Positions 16,328 to 25,218 of a DNA stretch of 64,000 nt are shown one piece after another (position 1 is the first letter of the stretch; each line of letters starts with the position of its first letter). This DNA comes from Parendozoicomonas haliclonae (lineage in GTDB: Bacteria; Pseudomonadota; Gammaproteobacteria; Pseudomonadales; Endozoicomonadaceae), in contig NZ_FWPT01000009.1 of NCBI RefSeq assembly GCF_900174585.1, positions 1 to 64,000 on the forward strand. Reading direction: 5' to 3'. Under the pieces are notes generated by a model, which saw only the letters and a program-made list of their open reading frames with translations, made no database searches and was not told where the DNA came from. Made by a program: the position numbers and the translations under genes.

Positions 16328-17626
16328 ATGGTCTGGTTACAACTTGCTGTTGTTCTGGCATTCATTTATCTGGGGGCTCGGCTGGGAAGTATCGGTATTG
16401 GTTTTGCCGGTGCGGTCGGGGTTGGTGTGCTGTCCTTGTTCTTTGGTCTGGCACCCGGCGGAATTCCTATTGATGTTATTCTGATTATCATGTCTGTGAT
16501 CGGTGCTGTTGCTGCCATGCAGGTAGCAGGCGGTCTGGACTACCTGGTTGACCTCGCAGAACGCATTCTGCGCCGCAACCCAAACCACATTACCTTTATG
16601 GCACCGGTTGTGACTTATGTTATGACCATGCTGGCCGGTACCGGCCATACCGCTTACTCCACTCTGCCGGTTATTGCTGAAGTCGCCCATGAAAGTGGCG
16701 TGCGTCCTTCCCGTCCGCTGAGTATTGCGGTTATCGCTTCCCAGATCGCTATTACCGCTTCCCCGGTGTCTGCTGCGGTGGTTGTATTCAGTGGTTTCCT
16801 GGAGCCATACGGCGTTGGTTACCTTGAGCTGCTGCTGATCTGTATTCCTACCACCTTTGCTGCGGTTATGCTGACTGCGGTGATCTGTAACTTCCTGGGT
16901 GTGGACCTGGCCAAAGATCCTGTTTACCAGGAGCGCGTCAAGAAAGGTCTGATCCAGAAGAAAGAAGGCGAGAAGCGAGTACTGAAAGACACCGGTCGTA
17001 CTTCTGTACTGATCTTCATCGCGGCTATCGTGGCTGTGGTTATCTACGCGACTCTGATCAGCAAGAACGTTGGCGTGATCGAGAACCCGGTTCTGGGTCG
17101 TGACAATGCGATCATGATCTTCATGCTGGCTGCCGCAACTGTGATCACCATGATCACCAAGATCGATGCTTCTGAAATCCTGAACGCCCAGACCTTCAAG
17201 TCCGGTATGAGTGCCTGTGTCTGCGTACTGGGTGTGGCCTGGCTGGGTAACACCTTTGTAGGTGCCCATATTGACTCCATCAAAGCGGTCGCTGGTGACC
17301 TGCTTGCGGGATACCCTTGGTTGCTGGCAGTAACGCTGTTCTTCGCTTCCATGCTGTTGTATTCTCAGGCCGCGACAACCCGTGCCCTGATGCCTGCAGC
17401 CCTCCTGCTGGTTGAGCCGACCACTGCTATTGCCTCCTTTGCGGCGGTAAGTGCCCTGTTCGTACTACCAACCTACCCAACCCTGCTGGCTGCTGTAGAA
17501 ATGGATGACACCGGCTCCACCCGTATCGGTAACCTGGTCTTTAACCATCCGTTCTTTGTGCCGGGCGTGATCTGTATCACCCTGTGTGTAGCCCTGGGCT
17601 TTGTCGTAGCCCCGATGGTGATCTAA
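16328..17626 (+). CDS. anaerobic C4-dicarboxylate antiporter, DcuA/DcuB family
   Basis: The 432-residue protein is almost wholly hydrophobic, with about 10-12 membrane helices. The start MVWLQLAVVLAFIYLGARLG, the loop MLAGTGHTAYSTLPVIAEVA, and the C-terminal MDDTGSTRIGNLVFNHPF are typical of Dcu antiporters, which exchange external fumarate, malate or aspartate for succinate. DcuA and DcuB cannot be told apart by eye. ATG 16328 has AAGG 7 bases upstream. The gene is followed by frdABCD in the same direction and preceded by an FNR-type box, so it fits fumarate respiration. Confidence 0.92.
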   Translation: MVWLQLAVVLAFIYLGARLGSIGIGFAGAVGVGVLSLFFGLAPGGIPIDVILIIMSVIGAVAAMQVAGGLDYLVDLAERILRRNPNHITFMAPVVTYVMTMLAGTGHTAYSTLPVIAEVAHESGVRPSRPLSIAVIASQIAITASPVSAAVVVFSGFLEPYGVGYLELLLICIPTTFAAVMLTAVICNFLGVDLAKDPVYQERVKKGLIQKKEGEKRVLKDTGRTSVLIFIAAIVAVVIYATLISKNVGVIENPVLGRDNAIMIFMLAAATVITMITKIDASEILNAQTFKSGMSACVCVLGVAWLGNTFVGAHIDSIKAVAGDLLAGYPWLLAVTLFFASMLLYSQAATTRALMPAALLLVEPTTAIASFAAVSALFVLPTYPTLLAAVEMDDTGSTRIGNLVFNHPFFVPGVICITLCVALGFVVAPMVI

Positions 17627-17659
17627 ACCTTCTCTTGGTTAGTTTTTGATTCCCCTTAC

Positions 17660-17680
17660 GCCCTGCCGTTTCGGTAGGGC
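17660..17680 (+). promoter_or_regulatory. dcu-frdA intercistronic hairpin
   Basis: GCCCTGCC-GTTTC-GGTAGGGC (one G-T pair) lies between the antiporter stop and frdA. It is followed by ATTTGTCTGTT and then at once by the frdA ribosome binding region. It may act as a partial terminator or processing site setting the ratio of transporter to reductase. Confidence 0.55.
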
Positions 17681-17700
17681 ATTTGTCTGTTGAGATGTCC

Positions 17701-19479
17701 ATGCAGATTGTAAATGCTGATATTGTGATCGTGGGAGCTGGTGGCGCAGGTTTGCGCGCTGCTATCGCTGCTGCAGAGAAAAATCCGGGCCTGAATATTG
17801 CCCTGATTTCCAAGGTTTACCCGATGCGAAGCCACACCGTGGCCGCGGAAGGTGGCTCTGCCGGTGTGGTACAGGCACACGACTCTCTGGAAAATCACTT
17901 CCAGGATACCGTGGCCGGTGGCGACTGGCTGTGCGACCAGGATACCGTTGACTACTTCGTCTCTCACTCGACTGAAGAGATGATCCGTCTGGAAAACTGG
18001 GGCTGCCCTTGGACCCGTAAAGACGACGGTAACGTGAACGTGCGTGCCTTCGGTGGCATGAAGATCGAACGTACCTGGTTTGCGGCGGACAAGTCCGGCT
18101 TCCACATGCTGCACACCCTGTTTCAGACTTCCATCAAGTACCCACAGATCAAGCGTTTTGACGAATACTTCGCTACCGACCTGATCATCGAAGACGGCCG
18201 TGCCCAGGGCGTTGTTGCTATCGAGATCGCTACTGGAGAACCAAAGACCTTCCTGGGTTGTGCGGTTGTCTTTGCAACTGGCGGTTCCGGTCGTGTATTC
18301 CGCTTCAACACCAACGGTGCCATCGTAACTGGCGACGGCCACGCTATGGCTTTCCGTGCCGGCGCTGCGCTGCGTGATATGGAATTCGTTCAGTACCACC
18401 CAACCGGTCTGCCGGGCTCTGGTGTACTGATGACCGAAGGTTGTCGTGGTGAAGGCGGTATCTTGCTGAACAAGCACGGCTATCGTTACCTGCAGGACTA
18501 CGGTCTGGGACCGGAGACTCCGGTTGGCGAGCCAAAGAACAAGTACATGGAACTGGGTCCTCGTGACCGTCTGTCCCAGGCGTTCTGGAACGAACAGCGT
18601 AAGGGCAACACCATTGAAACCCCACTGGGCGACGCTGTTCACCTGGATCTGCGTCACCTGGGCAAAGAGAAGCTGATGGAGCGTCTGCCGCTGATCTGCT
18701 CCCTGGCCAAGAACTACCTGGGCGTTGACCCTGTGACTGATCCGGTACCGGTTCGCCCTGCGGTTCACTACACCATGGGTGGTATCCGTTCTGACCAGAC
18801 CTGTAAGACCGATATCCCTGGTCTGTTTGTTGCGGGTGAGTGTGCCTCCAACGGTATGCACGGTGCTAACCGTCTGGGCTCCAACTCCCTGGCCGAGACC
18901 GTGGTATTCGGTAAGGTTGCCGGTGAAATGGCAGTGGACTTCGCTTCTCAGGCAACTCAGTCTGACGAGAAGATCCTGGCCGAACAGGGTCGCAGCCACC
19001 TGTCCCGTATCGATGCGATGCGTAACGCGAACGGTACCGAGAAGGCTTCCCACATCCGTCACGAAATGGTTCAGACCATGGAGAAGACCCTGGGCATCTA
19101 CCGTCTGGGCGAAGAGATGCAGGAAGGTGTGGACAAGATTGCCGAGCTGCGTGAGCGCTTCAAGAACGTTAAGGTGGAAGACAAGACCAAGGTCTACAAC
19201 ACCGAACTGCTGCTGGCCTTCGAGCTGGATAGCTCCCTGATGGTTGCTGAAGCCATGGCAGTCGGCGCGCTGAACCGTAAGGAATCCCGTGGTGCGCACC
19301 AGCGCCTGGACGGTTTCGAGCAGCGTGACGACGAAAACTTCCTGAAGCACACCCTGACTTACTTCAACGGTGACAAGGCTCCACGCCTTGACTACGAAGC
19401 TGTCAACATCACCCGTTTCCAGCCAGCTGAGCGTGTTTATGGCGCCGCTGGGGAAAAGCAGGGCGAAGAGAAGAAGTAA
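17701..19479 (+). CDS. frdA: fumarate reductase flavoprotein subunit
   Basis: FrdA carries covalently bound FAD and reduces fumarate to succinate. The 592-residue product closely follows E. coli Frd[21 protein letters not shown] (FAD dinucleotide site), the flavin-attachment histidine in [27 protein letters not shown], the capping-domain motif [13 protein letters not shown], and [16 protein letters not shown] 17701 gives the same N-terminus as E. coli (MQxxxAD); in-frame starts at 17695 and a TTG at 17683 are less likely. It is the first gene of frdABCD, placed directly after the Dcu-type antiporter. The C-terminal tail is rich in Glu and Lys. Confidence 0.96.
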   Translation: MQIVNADIVIVGAGGAGLRAAIAAAEKNPGLNIALISKVYPMRSHTVAAEGGSAGVVQAHDSLENHFQDTVAGGDWLCDQDTVDYFVSHSTEEMIRLENWGCPWTRKDDGNVNVRAFGGMKIERTWFAADKSGFHMLHTLFQTSIKYPQIKRFDEYFATDLIIEDGRAQGVVAIEIATGEPKTFLGCAVVFATGGSGRVFRFNTNGAIVTGDGHAMAFRAGAALRDMEFVQYHPTGLPGSGVLMTEGCRGEGGILLNKHGYRYLQDYGLGPETPVGEPKNKYMELGPRDRLSQAFWNEQRKGNTIETPLGDAVHLDLRHLGKEKLMERLPLICSLAKNYLGVDPVTDPVPVRPAVHYTMGGIRSDQTCKTDIPGLFVAGECASNGMHGANRLGSNSLAETVVFGKVAGEMAVDFASQATQSDEKILAEQGRSHLSRIDAMRNANGTEKASHIRHEMVQTMEKTLGIYRLGEEMQEGVDKIAELRERFKNVKVEDKTKVYNTELLLAFELDSSLMVAEAMAVGALNRKESRGAHQRLDGFEQRDDENFLKHTLTYFNGDKAPRLDYEAVNITRFQPAERVYGAAGEKQGEEKK

Positions 19480-19496
19480 GGGAAAGGAATACTGTT

Positions 19497-20285
19497 GTGA
19501 CTGAGCAAACCATTAAACTCGAGATCCTCCGTTATAACCCGGAGGCCGATAACGAGCCGAGCTTCGGCACGTTTGAAATCCCTTACAACGAAGCCTGGTC
19601 CCTGCTGGACGCGCTGGAATACATCAAGGATGAACTGGACTCCAGCCTGACCTACCGCTGGTCCTGCCGTATGGCGGTGTGTGGCAGCTGTGGCATGGTG
19701 GTCAACGGTCGTCCGCAGCTGGGTTGCGAAACCTTCCTGCGTGATCACTACCCGAACACCATCAAGGTTGAGCCGCTGGCCAACTTCCCGATTGAGAAAG
19801 ACCTGATCGTTGACGCGACCGGTTTCATCGAGAAGCTGGAATCTGTGAAGCCTTACATCATCGATGCGGTTGACGCCATGAAGGCCAACCCTGCGAAGAA
19901 GGTGAAGGAAACACCGAAGAACGAAATCGGTACCTACAACCAGAAGCCGGCAGAACTGGGTCTGTTCAAGCAGTTCTCCATGTGCATCAACTGCATGCTG
20001 TGCTACTCCGCGTGTCCACAGATGGGTCTGAACCCAATGTTCACCGGTCCTGCGGCACTGGCTCTGGGTCACCGTTACAACCTCGACAGCCGTGACCACG
20101 GCAGCGATGAGCGTACCGAAGTGATTCAGGACAAGAATGGTGTCTGGTCCTGTACGTTCGTGGGTTACTGTTCTGAAGTGTGTCCGAAGAACGTGGATCC
20201 GGCGGCAGCCATCAACCAGAACAAGGCGCAGGGCGCGCAGGACTGGGCGCTCTCCTTCCTGATGCCTCGCAAGGGAGAAAAGTAA
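19497..20285 (+). CDS. frdB: fumarate reductase iron-sulfur subunit
   Basis: The 262-residue electron-transfer subunit has all three clusters: [2Fe-2S] by C57, C62, C65 and C77 ([10 protein letters not shown]), [4Fe-4S] by C163, C166, C169 and C173 ([12 protein letters not shown]), and [3Fe-4S] by C219, C225 and C229 ([12 protein letters not shown]). It passes electrons from menaquinol at FrdCD to FrdA. It starts with GTG at 19497, 17 bases after frdA, with AAGGA upstream. Its stop overlaps the frdC start (TAATG). Confidence 0.96.
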   Translation: MTEQTIKLEILRYNPEADNEPSFGTFEIPYNEAWSLLDALEYIKDELDSSLTYRWSCRMAVCGSCGMVVNGRPQLGCETFLRDHYPNTIKVEPLANFPIEKDLIVDATGFIEKLESVKPYIIDAVDAMKANPAKKVKETPKNEIGTYNQKPAELGLFKQFSMCINCMLCYSACPQMGLNPMFTGPAALALGHRYNLDSRDHGSDERTEVIQDKNGVWSCTFVGYCSEVCPKNVDPAAAINQNKAQGAQDWALSFLMPRKGEK

Positions 20286-20677
20286 TGAGTCGTCGTCCAT
20301 ACGTACGTCCAATGCCGGCTAACTGGTTTATGAGCAAGCCGGCTTACCGCTTCTACATGGTGCGTGAAGCCAGCTGTGTTTTTAACCTGGTTTACGGTCT
20401 GAACCTGTTTGCCGGTCTGTGGCAGCTGACCAATGGCGCAGAAGCCTGGGCTGGCTGGCTGGCCCTGCAGGCGCACCCGCTGATGATCGTGTTCGCTCTG
20501 GCGACTCTGGCCATGACCCTGCTGCACACCGTGACCTTTGTGGAAATGGCACCGCGTGTTATGCCACAACAGATCCGTAAGATGATCCCGGACAACACCG
20601 TGAAAGCGGCCATGTTCGGCGGTATTGCTGTAGTGACTGCAGCCATCATTGGTTTCACTGCTATGGGAGCGATGTGA
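20285..20677 (+). CDS. frdC: fumarate reductase membrane subunit C
   Basis: This 130-residue protein has three membrane helices (about residues 30-50, 65-88 and 108-128). It starts [28 protein letters not shown], which follows E. coli FrdC, including the conserved Glu near the first helix that takes part in quinol oxidation. The start overlaps the frdB stop by one base, indicating translational coupling. Confidence 0.93.
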   Translation: MSRRPYVRPMPANWFMSKPAYRFYMVREASCVFNLVYGLNLFAGLWQLTNGAEAWAGWLALQAHPLMIVFALATLAMTLLHTVTFVEMAPRVMPQQIRKMIPDNTVKAAMFGGIAVVTAAIIGFTAMGAM

Positions 20678-20678
20678 T

Positions 20679-21044
20679 ATGAGCATGACTCAAGCAAAAT
20701 CAGCACGTCATATTGAACCGCTGCTGTGGAGCCTGTTCGGTGCAGGCGGTATGGCTATTGCCTTCCTGATGCCTGCGGTGATCCTGATTGTCGGCCTGCT
20801 GGTGCCAATGGGCATTCTGCCGGCTGAAGTGCTGTCTTACGAGCGTCTGTCTGCTTTCTTCCTGGAAAGCTGGTTCGGCCGCCTGTGTGCATTCGTGATT
20901 ATCGTACCGGCCCTGTGGGGCAGCATTCACCGTGTTTACCACGGTATGCACGACCTGCAGATCCATGCTGGCACTGGTATCAAAGTCTTCTGCTACGGCA
21001 GTGTACTGGTGCTGACCATCGCGACTGTGGCTCTGGTTCTGTAA
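20679..21044 (+). CDS. frdD: fumarate reductase membrane subunit D
   Basis: This 121-residue protein has three membrane helices and the FrdD pattern EPLLWSLFGAGGM near the N-terminus and WGSIHRVYHGMHDLQIH in the middle. The ATG at 20679 follows the frdC stop by one base. With FrdC it anchors FrdAB to the membrane and binds menaquinol. A bidirectional terminator follows. Confidence 0.93.
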   Translation: MSMTQAKSARHIEPLLWSLFGAGGMAIAFLMPAVILIVGLLVPMGILPAEVLSYERLSAFFLESWFGRLCAFVIIVPALWGSIHRVYHGMHDLQIHAGTGIKVFCYGSVLVLTIATVALVL

Positions 21045-21068
21045 TCAGAATTCAGCGCTGAAGTGCAG

Positions 21069-21104
21069 AAGCCCCGGACCGCTGTGCGGTCTCGGGGCTT
21101 TTTC
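21069..21104. terminator. terminator of frdABCD
   Basis: AAGCCCCGGACCG and CGGTCTCGGGGCTT form a strong stem followed by TTTTT. It lies between the end of frdD and the convergent LysR gene and may serve both. Confidence 0.9.
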
Positions 21105-21114
21105 GTTTACAGGT

Positions 21115-21987
21115 TTACTGCTGTGTTTGAGCGGCTAACTTCTCTTCGATAGCAGCAAGGCAGACCCGAACGCTTAACGGCATATGTTTGTTAAACGGGG
21201 AGAGCGCATACACGGTATTGATGGGCAGTTGATAGTCAGGAAATACATCAGCCAGTTTTCCCTGACTGGCCTTCACAATAAACTCCGGAATCAGGCCAGT
21301 ACCGGCACCCATCTCAATCAGTGTTCGGCAGGTATGGAACGAGTCCGCCAGACATTGGGCTTCCGCTTCGTAATCGACGGTTTGTCCATCAGAACTGGTA
21401 AACCGATGATGGATAGCCTTGCCTTGCCAGGTGTTGGCGATATAAGGCGCCTGTTCAATATTGCCTTGGCTAATCAGGCTTGGGCTGGCACATAGCTGAT
21501 CCCTAAACTCGCCCAGACGTTTCTGCAGCAGATTGGAATCTGGGGAGCGGCCCACCCGAATCGCCAGATCAATATCGTGAGCGATCAGATCCAGTGGCTG
21601 GTCGGTACTGATAAGTTCTGGTTTCAACTTCGGATGCTGGCTGAGCAGGCTGGCAGTAGCTGGGGCGACCAGAGCGTCCATCAGCGCCTGGGAGGTGGTG
21701 ATACGCACGGTGCCCCGTGGTTCCGTTAAAGCTTCTTCCGCTTCCCGCCAGGCCGTATCGGCAGTTTCGTTCACAGCCTTGCAGTGCTGGTAAAAGCTGT
21801 GACCTTCTGGCGTCAGCGTTTGCCGGCGGGTTGTGCGTTTCAGCAGAGTAAGCCCCAGCAGGGATTCCAGCTCTTTCAGATGTTGGCTGACAACCGATTT
21901 GGAGATGTTCAGTGCATCGGCTGCAGCCGAGATGGAGCCAGACTCAATAATCTGGGCAAAGCTGGACATATAGCGCAGGCGATTCAT
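21115..21987 (-). CDS. LysR-family transcriptional regulator
   Basis: The 290-residue protein has an N-terminal winged helix-turn-helix (ESGSISAAADALNISKSVVSQ, then HLKELESLLGLTLLKRTTR) and a C-terminal substrate-binding domain starting TVRITTSQALMDALVAPA. Its pattern is that of the large CrgA/DsdC-like LysR group. It is divergent from a small NTF2-fold gene with about 110 bases between starts, and most likely regulates that gene. The effector is unknown. Confidence 0.88.
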   Translation of the reverse strand: MNRLRYMSSFAQIIESGSISAAADALNISKSVVSQHLKELESLLGLTLLKRTTRRQTLTPEGHSFYQHCKAVNETADTAWREAEEALTEPRGTVRITTSQALMDALVAPATASLLSQHPKLKPELISTDQPLDLIAHDIDLAIRVGRSPDSNLLQKRLGEFRDQLCASPSLISQGNIEQAPYIANTWQGKAIHHRFTSSDGQTVDYEAEAQCLADSFHTCRTLIEMGAGTGLIPEFIVKASQGKLADVFPDYQLPINTVYALSPFNKHMPLSVRVCLAAIEEKLAAQTQQ

Positions 21988-22097
21988 GGTCCATTACTCA
22001 AGAAAACAGAACAATGCTTTCTATTATCTTTATTTTTCTTCGGATGGTCGTGCACTAATCTTTGCACAAATCAATTTTGTGTAGAGTGAGTCGAACC

Positions 22098-22472
22098 GTG
22101 GCCAACAAAACTGTATTGGAACTGTGTCAGGAAGGTATTGCAGCATGGCAGCAGGCATTTAATCGTCAGGATGCAGCCGGCTGTGCCGCACAATATAAGG
22201 AAGGCACCAAAATGCATGCCCAGCCTTTTGGGGATTTTGAAGGCCGCGAAGCCATTCAGGCGTTCTGGCAGAACATTATGGACCAGGGTTTTGCTGACGT
22301 GGATTACACCGATGTGAAGTGGGAGCAAGTGGACGATAATGGTTATCTGTTGTCTGCCAGCTGGACCATGAACAAGGCTTATGGTGTCGTTCATCGTGAG
22401 CACTGGGCTATTGATGACGACGGCAAGGCCCGTTTGGTCAGTGATCACTTTGAAGTGCAGGGTGAGCGTTAA
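22098..22472 (+). CDS. NTF2/SnoaL-like fold protein
   Basis: The product is about 124 residues if the GTG at 22098 (VANKTVLELCQEGIAAWQQ) is used. That start fits family proteins, which begin with a long helix, better than the in-frame TTG at 22062. The sequence WQQAFNRQDAAGCAAQYKEG ... FEGREAIQAFWQNIM ... GKARLVSDHFEVQ is the cone-shaped NTF2/SnoaL pattern, used by many small enzymes and binding proteins. The substrate is unknown. It is divergent from a LysR regulator and ends before a 9-bp stem. Confidence 0.72.
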   Translation: MANKTVLELCQEGIAAWQQAFNRQDAAGCAAQYKEGTKMHAQPFGDFEGREAIQAFWQNIMDQGFADVDYTDVKWEQVDDNGYLLSASWTMNKAYGVVHREHWAIDDDGKARLVSDHFEVQGER

Positions 22473-22488
22473 GACAACGTGTTAACCG

Positions 22489-22518
22489 CCAGCCCTGCAC
22501 TGACAGTATCAGGGCTGG
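22489..22518. terminator. possible bidirectional terminator
   Basis: CCAGCCCTG and CAGGGCTGG pair perfectly around a 12-base loop between two convergent genes. A T-rich stretch follows after about 7 bases. Confidence 0.65.
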
Positions 22519-22530
22519 TGATAATAAATT

Positions 22531-22908
22531 TTATTGTAGAACGTAGGTTGCCAGCGCCTGCTGCAGTCCGACCAGATCAGTACCGCGCTTCAGTTCCTTG
22601 ACCAGCGGCTCAGGCTGACCGGAGATGTGAATCTTCAGCTCGGCATCCATATCAAAACGTCCGGCGCTTTCGACTTCAAAGTAGGTGATGGCTTTGTATG
22701 GCACAGACAGGTAGCTGACTTTCTTGCCGGTCATACCCTGCTTGTCAATCAGCATCAGTCGTTTATTGGTAAAGATAAACATATCGCGAATCACCTTGTA
22801 GGCCATCACGATCTGCTCATTGGGTGCCAGAATGGGTTGCAGTTCCTCCTGCAACTCTTCCTTGTTGACCTCGCTGGCATTACCCAGCAATCCGTCAAAT
22901 AGTCCCAT
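22531..22908 (-). CDS. bacterial PH-domain protein
   Basis: This 125-residue protein contains a bacterial PH domain of the YvbH/YozO type: KVIRDMFIFTNKRLMLIDKQG with VSYLSVPYKAITYFEVESAG and a final helix LVGLQQALATYVL. It starts MGLFDGLLGNASEVN, the usual short leader of these proteins. The domain is thought to mediate protein-protein or lipid contacts; no enzyme activity is expected. It is a single gene with a GGAGT site upstream. Confidence 0.82.
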   Translation of the reverse strand: MGLFDGLLGNASEVNKEELQEELQPILAPNEQIVMAYKVIRDMFIFTNKRLMLIDKQGMTGKKVSYLSVPYKAITYFEVESAGRFDMDAELKIHISGQPEPLVKELKRGTDLVGLQQALATYVLQ

Positions 22909-22992
22909 GGTTGACTCCTGTCTTCTGTTGGTTGCCTGACCGGAGTTTACTATTGTGAATTACTGATGTCCGGATTTATTGATTGGCTACTC

Positions 22993-23058
22993 TGGTTCCG
23001 ACGCCCTGCGTGGTAACCCATACAGGTATGCGCTCCTACGGGGGACCGTAGGAACGAG
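22993..23058. repeat. REP-like paired palindromes
   Basis: Two adjacent stems are present: GTTCCGACGC...GCGTGGTAAC (8 of 10 paired) and CTCCTACGG...CCGTAGGAACGAG. They are separated by about 15 bases in an intergenic space. The layout resembles REP/BIME elements. No second copy was noticed in this window. Confidence 0.5.
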
Positions 23059-23077
23059 ATGTTAAGCAGGCAATAAA

Positions 23078-23104
23078 AAAGGAGCGGCAGATGACCACTC
23101 CTTT
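23078..23104 (-). terminator. terminator of the C45-GMC-aldehyde dehydrogenase cluster
   Basis: AAAGGAG and CTCCTTT pair around a 13-base loop and are followed on the minus strand by a T-run, 31 bases past the aldehyde dehydrogenase stop. Confidence 0.7.
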
Positions 23105-23135
23105 GTGCGCGATGATGTACAAGGCCAGAAGACGA

Positions 23136-24704
23136 TCAGCCCCTCGGCTTTTTCGCTTCTCCTTCCAGTTTCATACCGGTTACGGCCAGCTTCAGCAGTT
23201 TGATCGGGCTCTTGGTAAAGAGCACTTCAATCAGTCGGTTAAAGATGTCGTATTTCTTCTTGGTATAGGGATACCAGTTCGGCTCGATAATATCGCTTTG
23301 CTTATCAATCAATACCGATTTGCTGCGGGTAAAGGCCAGCAGACCTTCGGTTCCCTTGGCACGGCCAAAGCCACTCTCTTTCTGGCCGCCAAAGGGCAGG
23401 GCCGGGTTACCTTCTGTCAGCATGACATTGTTGATGGAAACACCGCCCACTTCCAATGCCCGGGCCACCCGTTCAGCACGTACCAGATCCTTACTCCAAA
23501 CGCTGGCTGTCAGGCCGTACTGGAAGCTGTTGGTCTCTTGCACCACCTCGGCTTCGGTGGAGAATTTGTATACGGGAATCAACGGGCCAAAGGTCTCTTC
23601 ACTATGCAGCGCCATATCCGGGGTTATGTTGGTAATCACTGTTGGCAGATAGAAGTTATCACCCAGACGGGCTCCACCGGTCAGGATGCTGGCACCTTTG
23701 CTGCGGGCGTCTTCCACATGCTGTTCGATAATATCCAGCTGGAAGCCGGCGGTAATAGCACCGATATCGGAATCTCCGCGGTCACCATTGTTGACCACCA
23801 GTTTCTCGACTTCGGTGACCAGAGCCTGCACAAACTCATCATAGATGCTGTCGTGTATGTAGAGACGCTCAACAGAGGTACAGGACTGACCGGCATTGGT
23901 GAGTGCTCCCCAGACGGCACCGCCTACGGTTCTTTTCAGATTTACATCTTCAAAGACAATCATCTGGTCTTTGCCACCCAGTTCCATTTCTGCCGGAATC
24001 AGCAGATCGGCGGCCTGGCGAAGTATGCGCTTACCGGTGCGGGTGGAACCGGTAAAGAAGATCTTGTCCGGACGGGCGGCAATCAACTGTTGGGCAGTCA
24101 TGCCGTTCCCGTAGGCAACCTGCACGGAACGTTTGATCAGCGGGGCAACATTGAAGATCTCTTCCAGTAAGCCATGCAGAGGTGTTTGCTCGGATGGCTT
24201 GAGAATCACCGCATTGCCCGCCAGAAACGCCCCAAGGGAGAAGGTCATGGCAATATGGAACGGATAGTTCCAGGGAGCAATTTTTAGAATAACGCCAAAA
24301 GGCTCGTGGAAGACGCGGGACTTTTTACCCATAAGGGTGATGGGTGTCGGAATCTTCTGATCTTTCAGAATCTTCCTGGCGTTATGGACATTCCATTCCA
24401 GATTATCGAGCACGCCCAGAATCTCGGAAACCAGAGCATCAGTGCGGGTCTTGCCGGTCTCTTCACAGATGCGGTCAACAATCCGCTCCCGGTTGTCCCG
24501 GACATAATCCATAACCTGTTCTACCGCATGCTGACGCTGTTCCAGCGGTGTGCGGCGCAGTTCATCGGCAGCTTCGCGGGCGCGTGCAAACAGGTTATCA
24601 ACCTGCTCCTGACCATCCGGCTGCAGTTCATAGACCAGCTTCCCGGTAATAGCAGAGTTCACGGGGAGTGTCGTATTGTTGGTTATTGTGCTGACTTCAC
24701 TCAT
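23136..24704 (-). CDS. NAD(P)-dependent aldehyde dehydrogenase
   Basis: The 522-residue enzyme has all catalytic elements: APWNYPFHIA (oxyanion Asn), GNAVILKPSEQTP, FTGSTRTGKRI, the general base E241 in ELGGKD and the nucleophile C275 in NAGQSCTSVERL. It would oxidise an aldehyde to the acid with NAD(P). The C-terminal 55 residues (about 470-522, FNRLIEVLFTKSPIKLLKLAVTG) extend beyond the usual fold and form a basic amphipathic or membrane-touching segment, as in aldehyde dehydrogenases that act on lipid aldehydes. It is last in the unit with a GMC oxidase, so it probably takes that enzyme's aldehyde product. Confidence 0.88.
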   Translation of the reverse strand: MSEVSTITNNTTLPVNSAITGKLVYELQPDGQEQVDNLFARAREAADELRRTPLEQRQHAVEQVMDYVRDNRERIVDRICEETGKTRTDALVSEILGVLDNLEWNVHNARKILKDQKIPTPITLMGKKSRVFHEPFGVILKIAPWNYPFHIAMTFSLGAFLAGNAVILKPSEQTPLHGLLEEIFNVAPLIKRSVQVAYGNGMTAQQLIAARPDKIFFTGSTRTGKRILRQAADLLIPAEMELGGKDQMIVFEDVNLKRTVGGAVWGALTNAGQSCTSVERLYIHDSIYDEFVQALVTEVEKLVVNNGDRGDSDIGAITAGFQLDIIEQHVEDARSKGASILTGGARLGDNFYLPTVITNITPDMALHSEETFGPLIPVYKFSTEAEVVQETNSFQYGLTASVWSKDLVRAERVARALEVGGVSINNVMLTEGNPALPFGGQKESGFGRAKGTEGLLAFTRSKSVLIDKQSDIIEPNWYPYTKKKYDIFNRLIEVLFTKSPIKLLKLAVTGMKLEGEAKKPRG

Positions 24705-24705
24705 C

Positions 24706-25218
24706 TTAGGACTCCATACCTGGCTGAGCTTGGTGGATATCTGTGGTGTTTGATGATGGGACAGAATCTGGCTGGCAGTGCACTTGATAGTCCATCACTT
24801 CGTAAACCCGGTTGGGATGGTAAGGGCTGCCCTGGCCGGAGTAGTAAAGGGAAAAAATTATGCCGCGCAGACCAAATACCAGCAGGCGTAGCTGGCTGCC
24901 CAGCAGATCGGCCCATGCGGGCATGGCCTGACCAGCCTTGTCGAGTTGATTTAATAGCCAGCCCAGAACCTTGGTGTTAAACACACTGAAGATGGTCAGT
25001 ACCCACTTCATGGCGACCAGATCGTCTTTGGGCGTGGGAGCCAGCACGATATCAACGTTGTAGAGGCTGCCGGACTCACTGAACGACTGAAAGCCCTGAC
25101 CGCCGGGTACAAAAATATCGCCGATGCGCGTGAGGGCACTCAGTTGGCGCTGATTCAGATAGCGTGATGTGGTGTAGCCGGTGTTGCCGCTCTCCGGACT
25201 GATGGATGCATCCCTCAT
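24706..25218 (-). CDS. small partner protein of the GMC oxidase, unknown
   Basis: This 170-residue protein has RYLNQRQLSALTRIGDIFVPG near the start, the pattern found in gluconate-2-dehydrogenase subunit 3 and in the N-terminal part of long-chain alcohol oxidases. It has a hydrophobic stretch around residues 85-130 (MKWVLTIFSVFNTKVLGWLL, LLVFGLRGIIFSLYY). Its start overlaps the GMC stop by 4 bases (ATGA) and its stop lies 1 base before the aldehyde dehydrogenase start. It is most simply a membrane-associated helper subunit of the oxidase. There is no Tat signal. Confidence 0.6.
   Translation of the reverse strand: MRDASISPESGNTGYTTSRYLNQRQLSALTRIGDIFVPGGQGFQSFSESGSLYNVDIVLAPTPKDDLVAMKWVLTIFSVFNTKVLGWLLNQLDKAGQAMPAWADLLGSQLRLLVFGLRGIIFSLYYSGQGSPYHPNRVYEVMDYQVHCQPDSVPSSNTTDIHQAQPGMES

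Noticed and set aside
16337-17269. 310-codon minus-strand frame opposite the Dcu-type antiporter
   Set aside because: Antisense to a conserved membrane protein gene; the composition is the mirror of hydrophobic codons.
17656-19350. 564-codon open frame on the minus strand opposite frdA
   Set aside because: It lies wholly antisense to frdA, has no ribosome binding site or family likeness, and is rich in His/Thr/Gln as expected from the reverse of a GC-biased gene.
23091-24170. 359-codon plus-strand frame opposite the aldehyde dehydrogenase
   Set aside because: Antisense shadow; the dehydrogenase on the other strand has all catalytic motifs.
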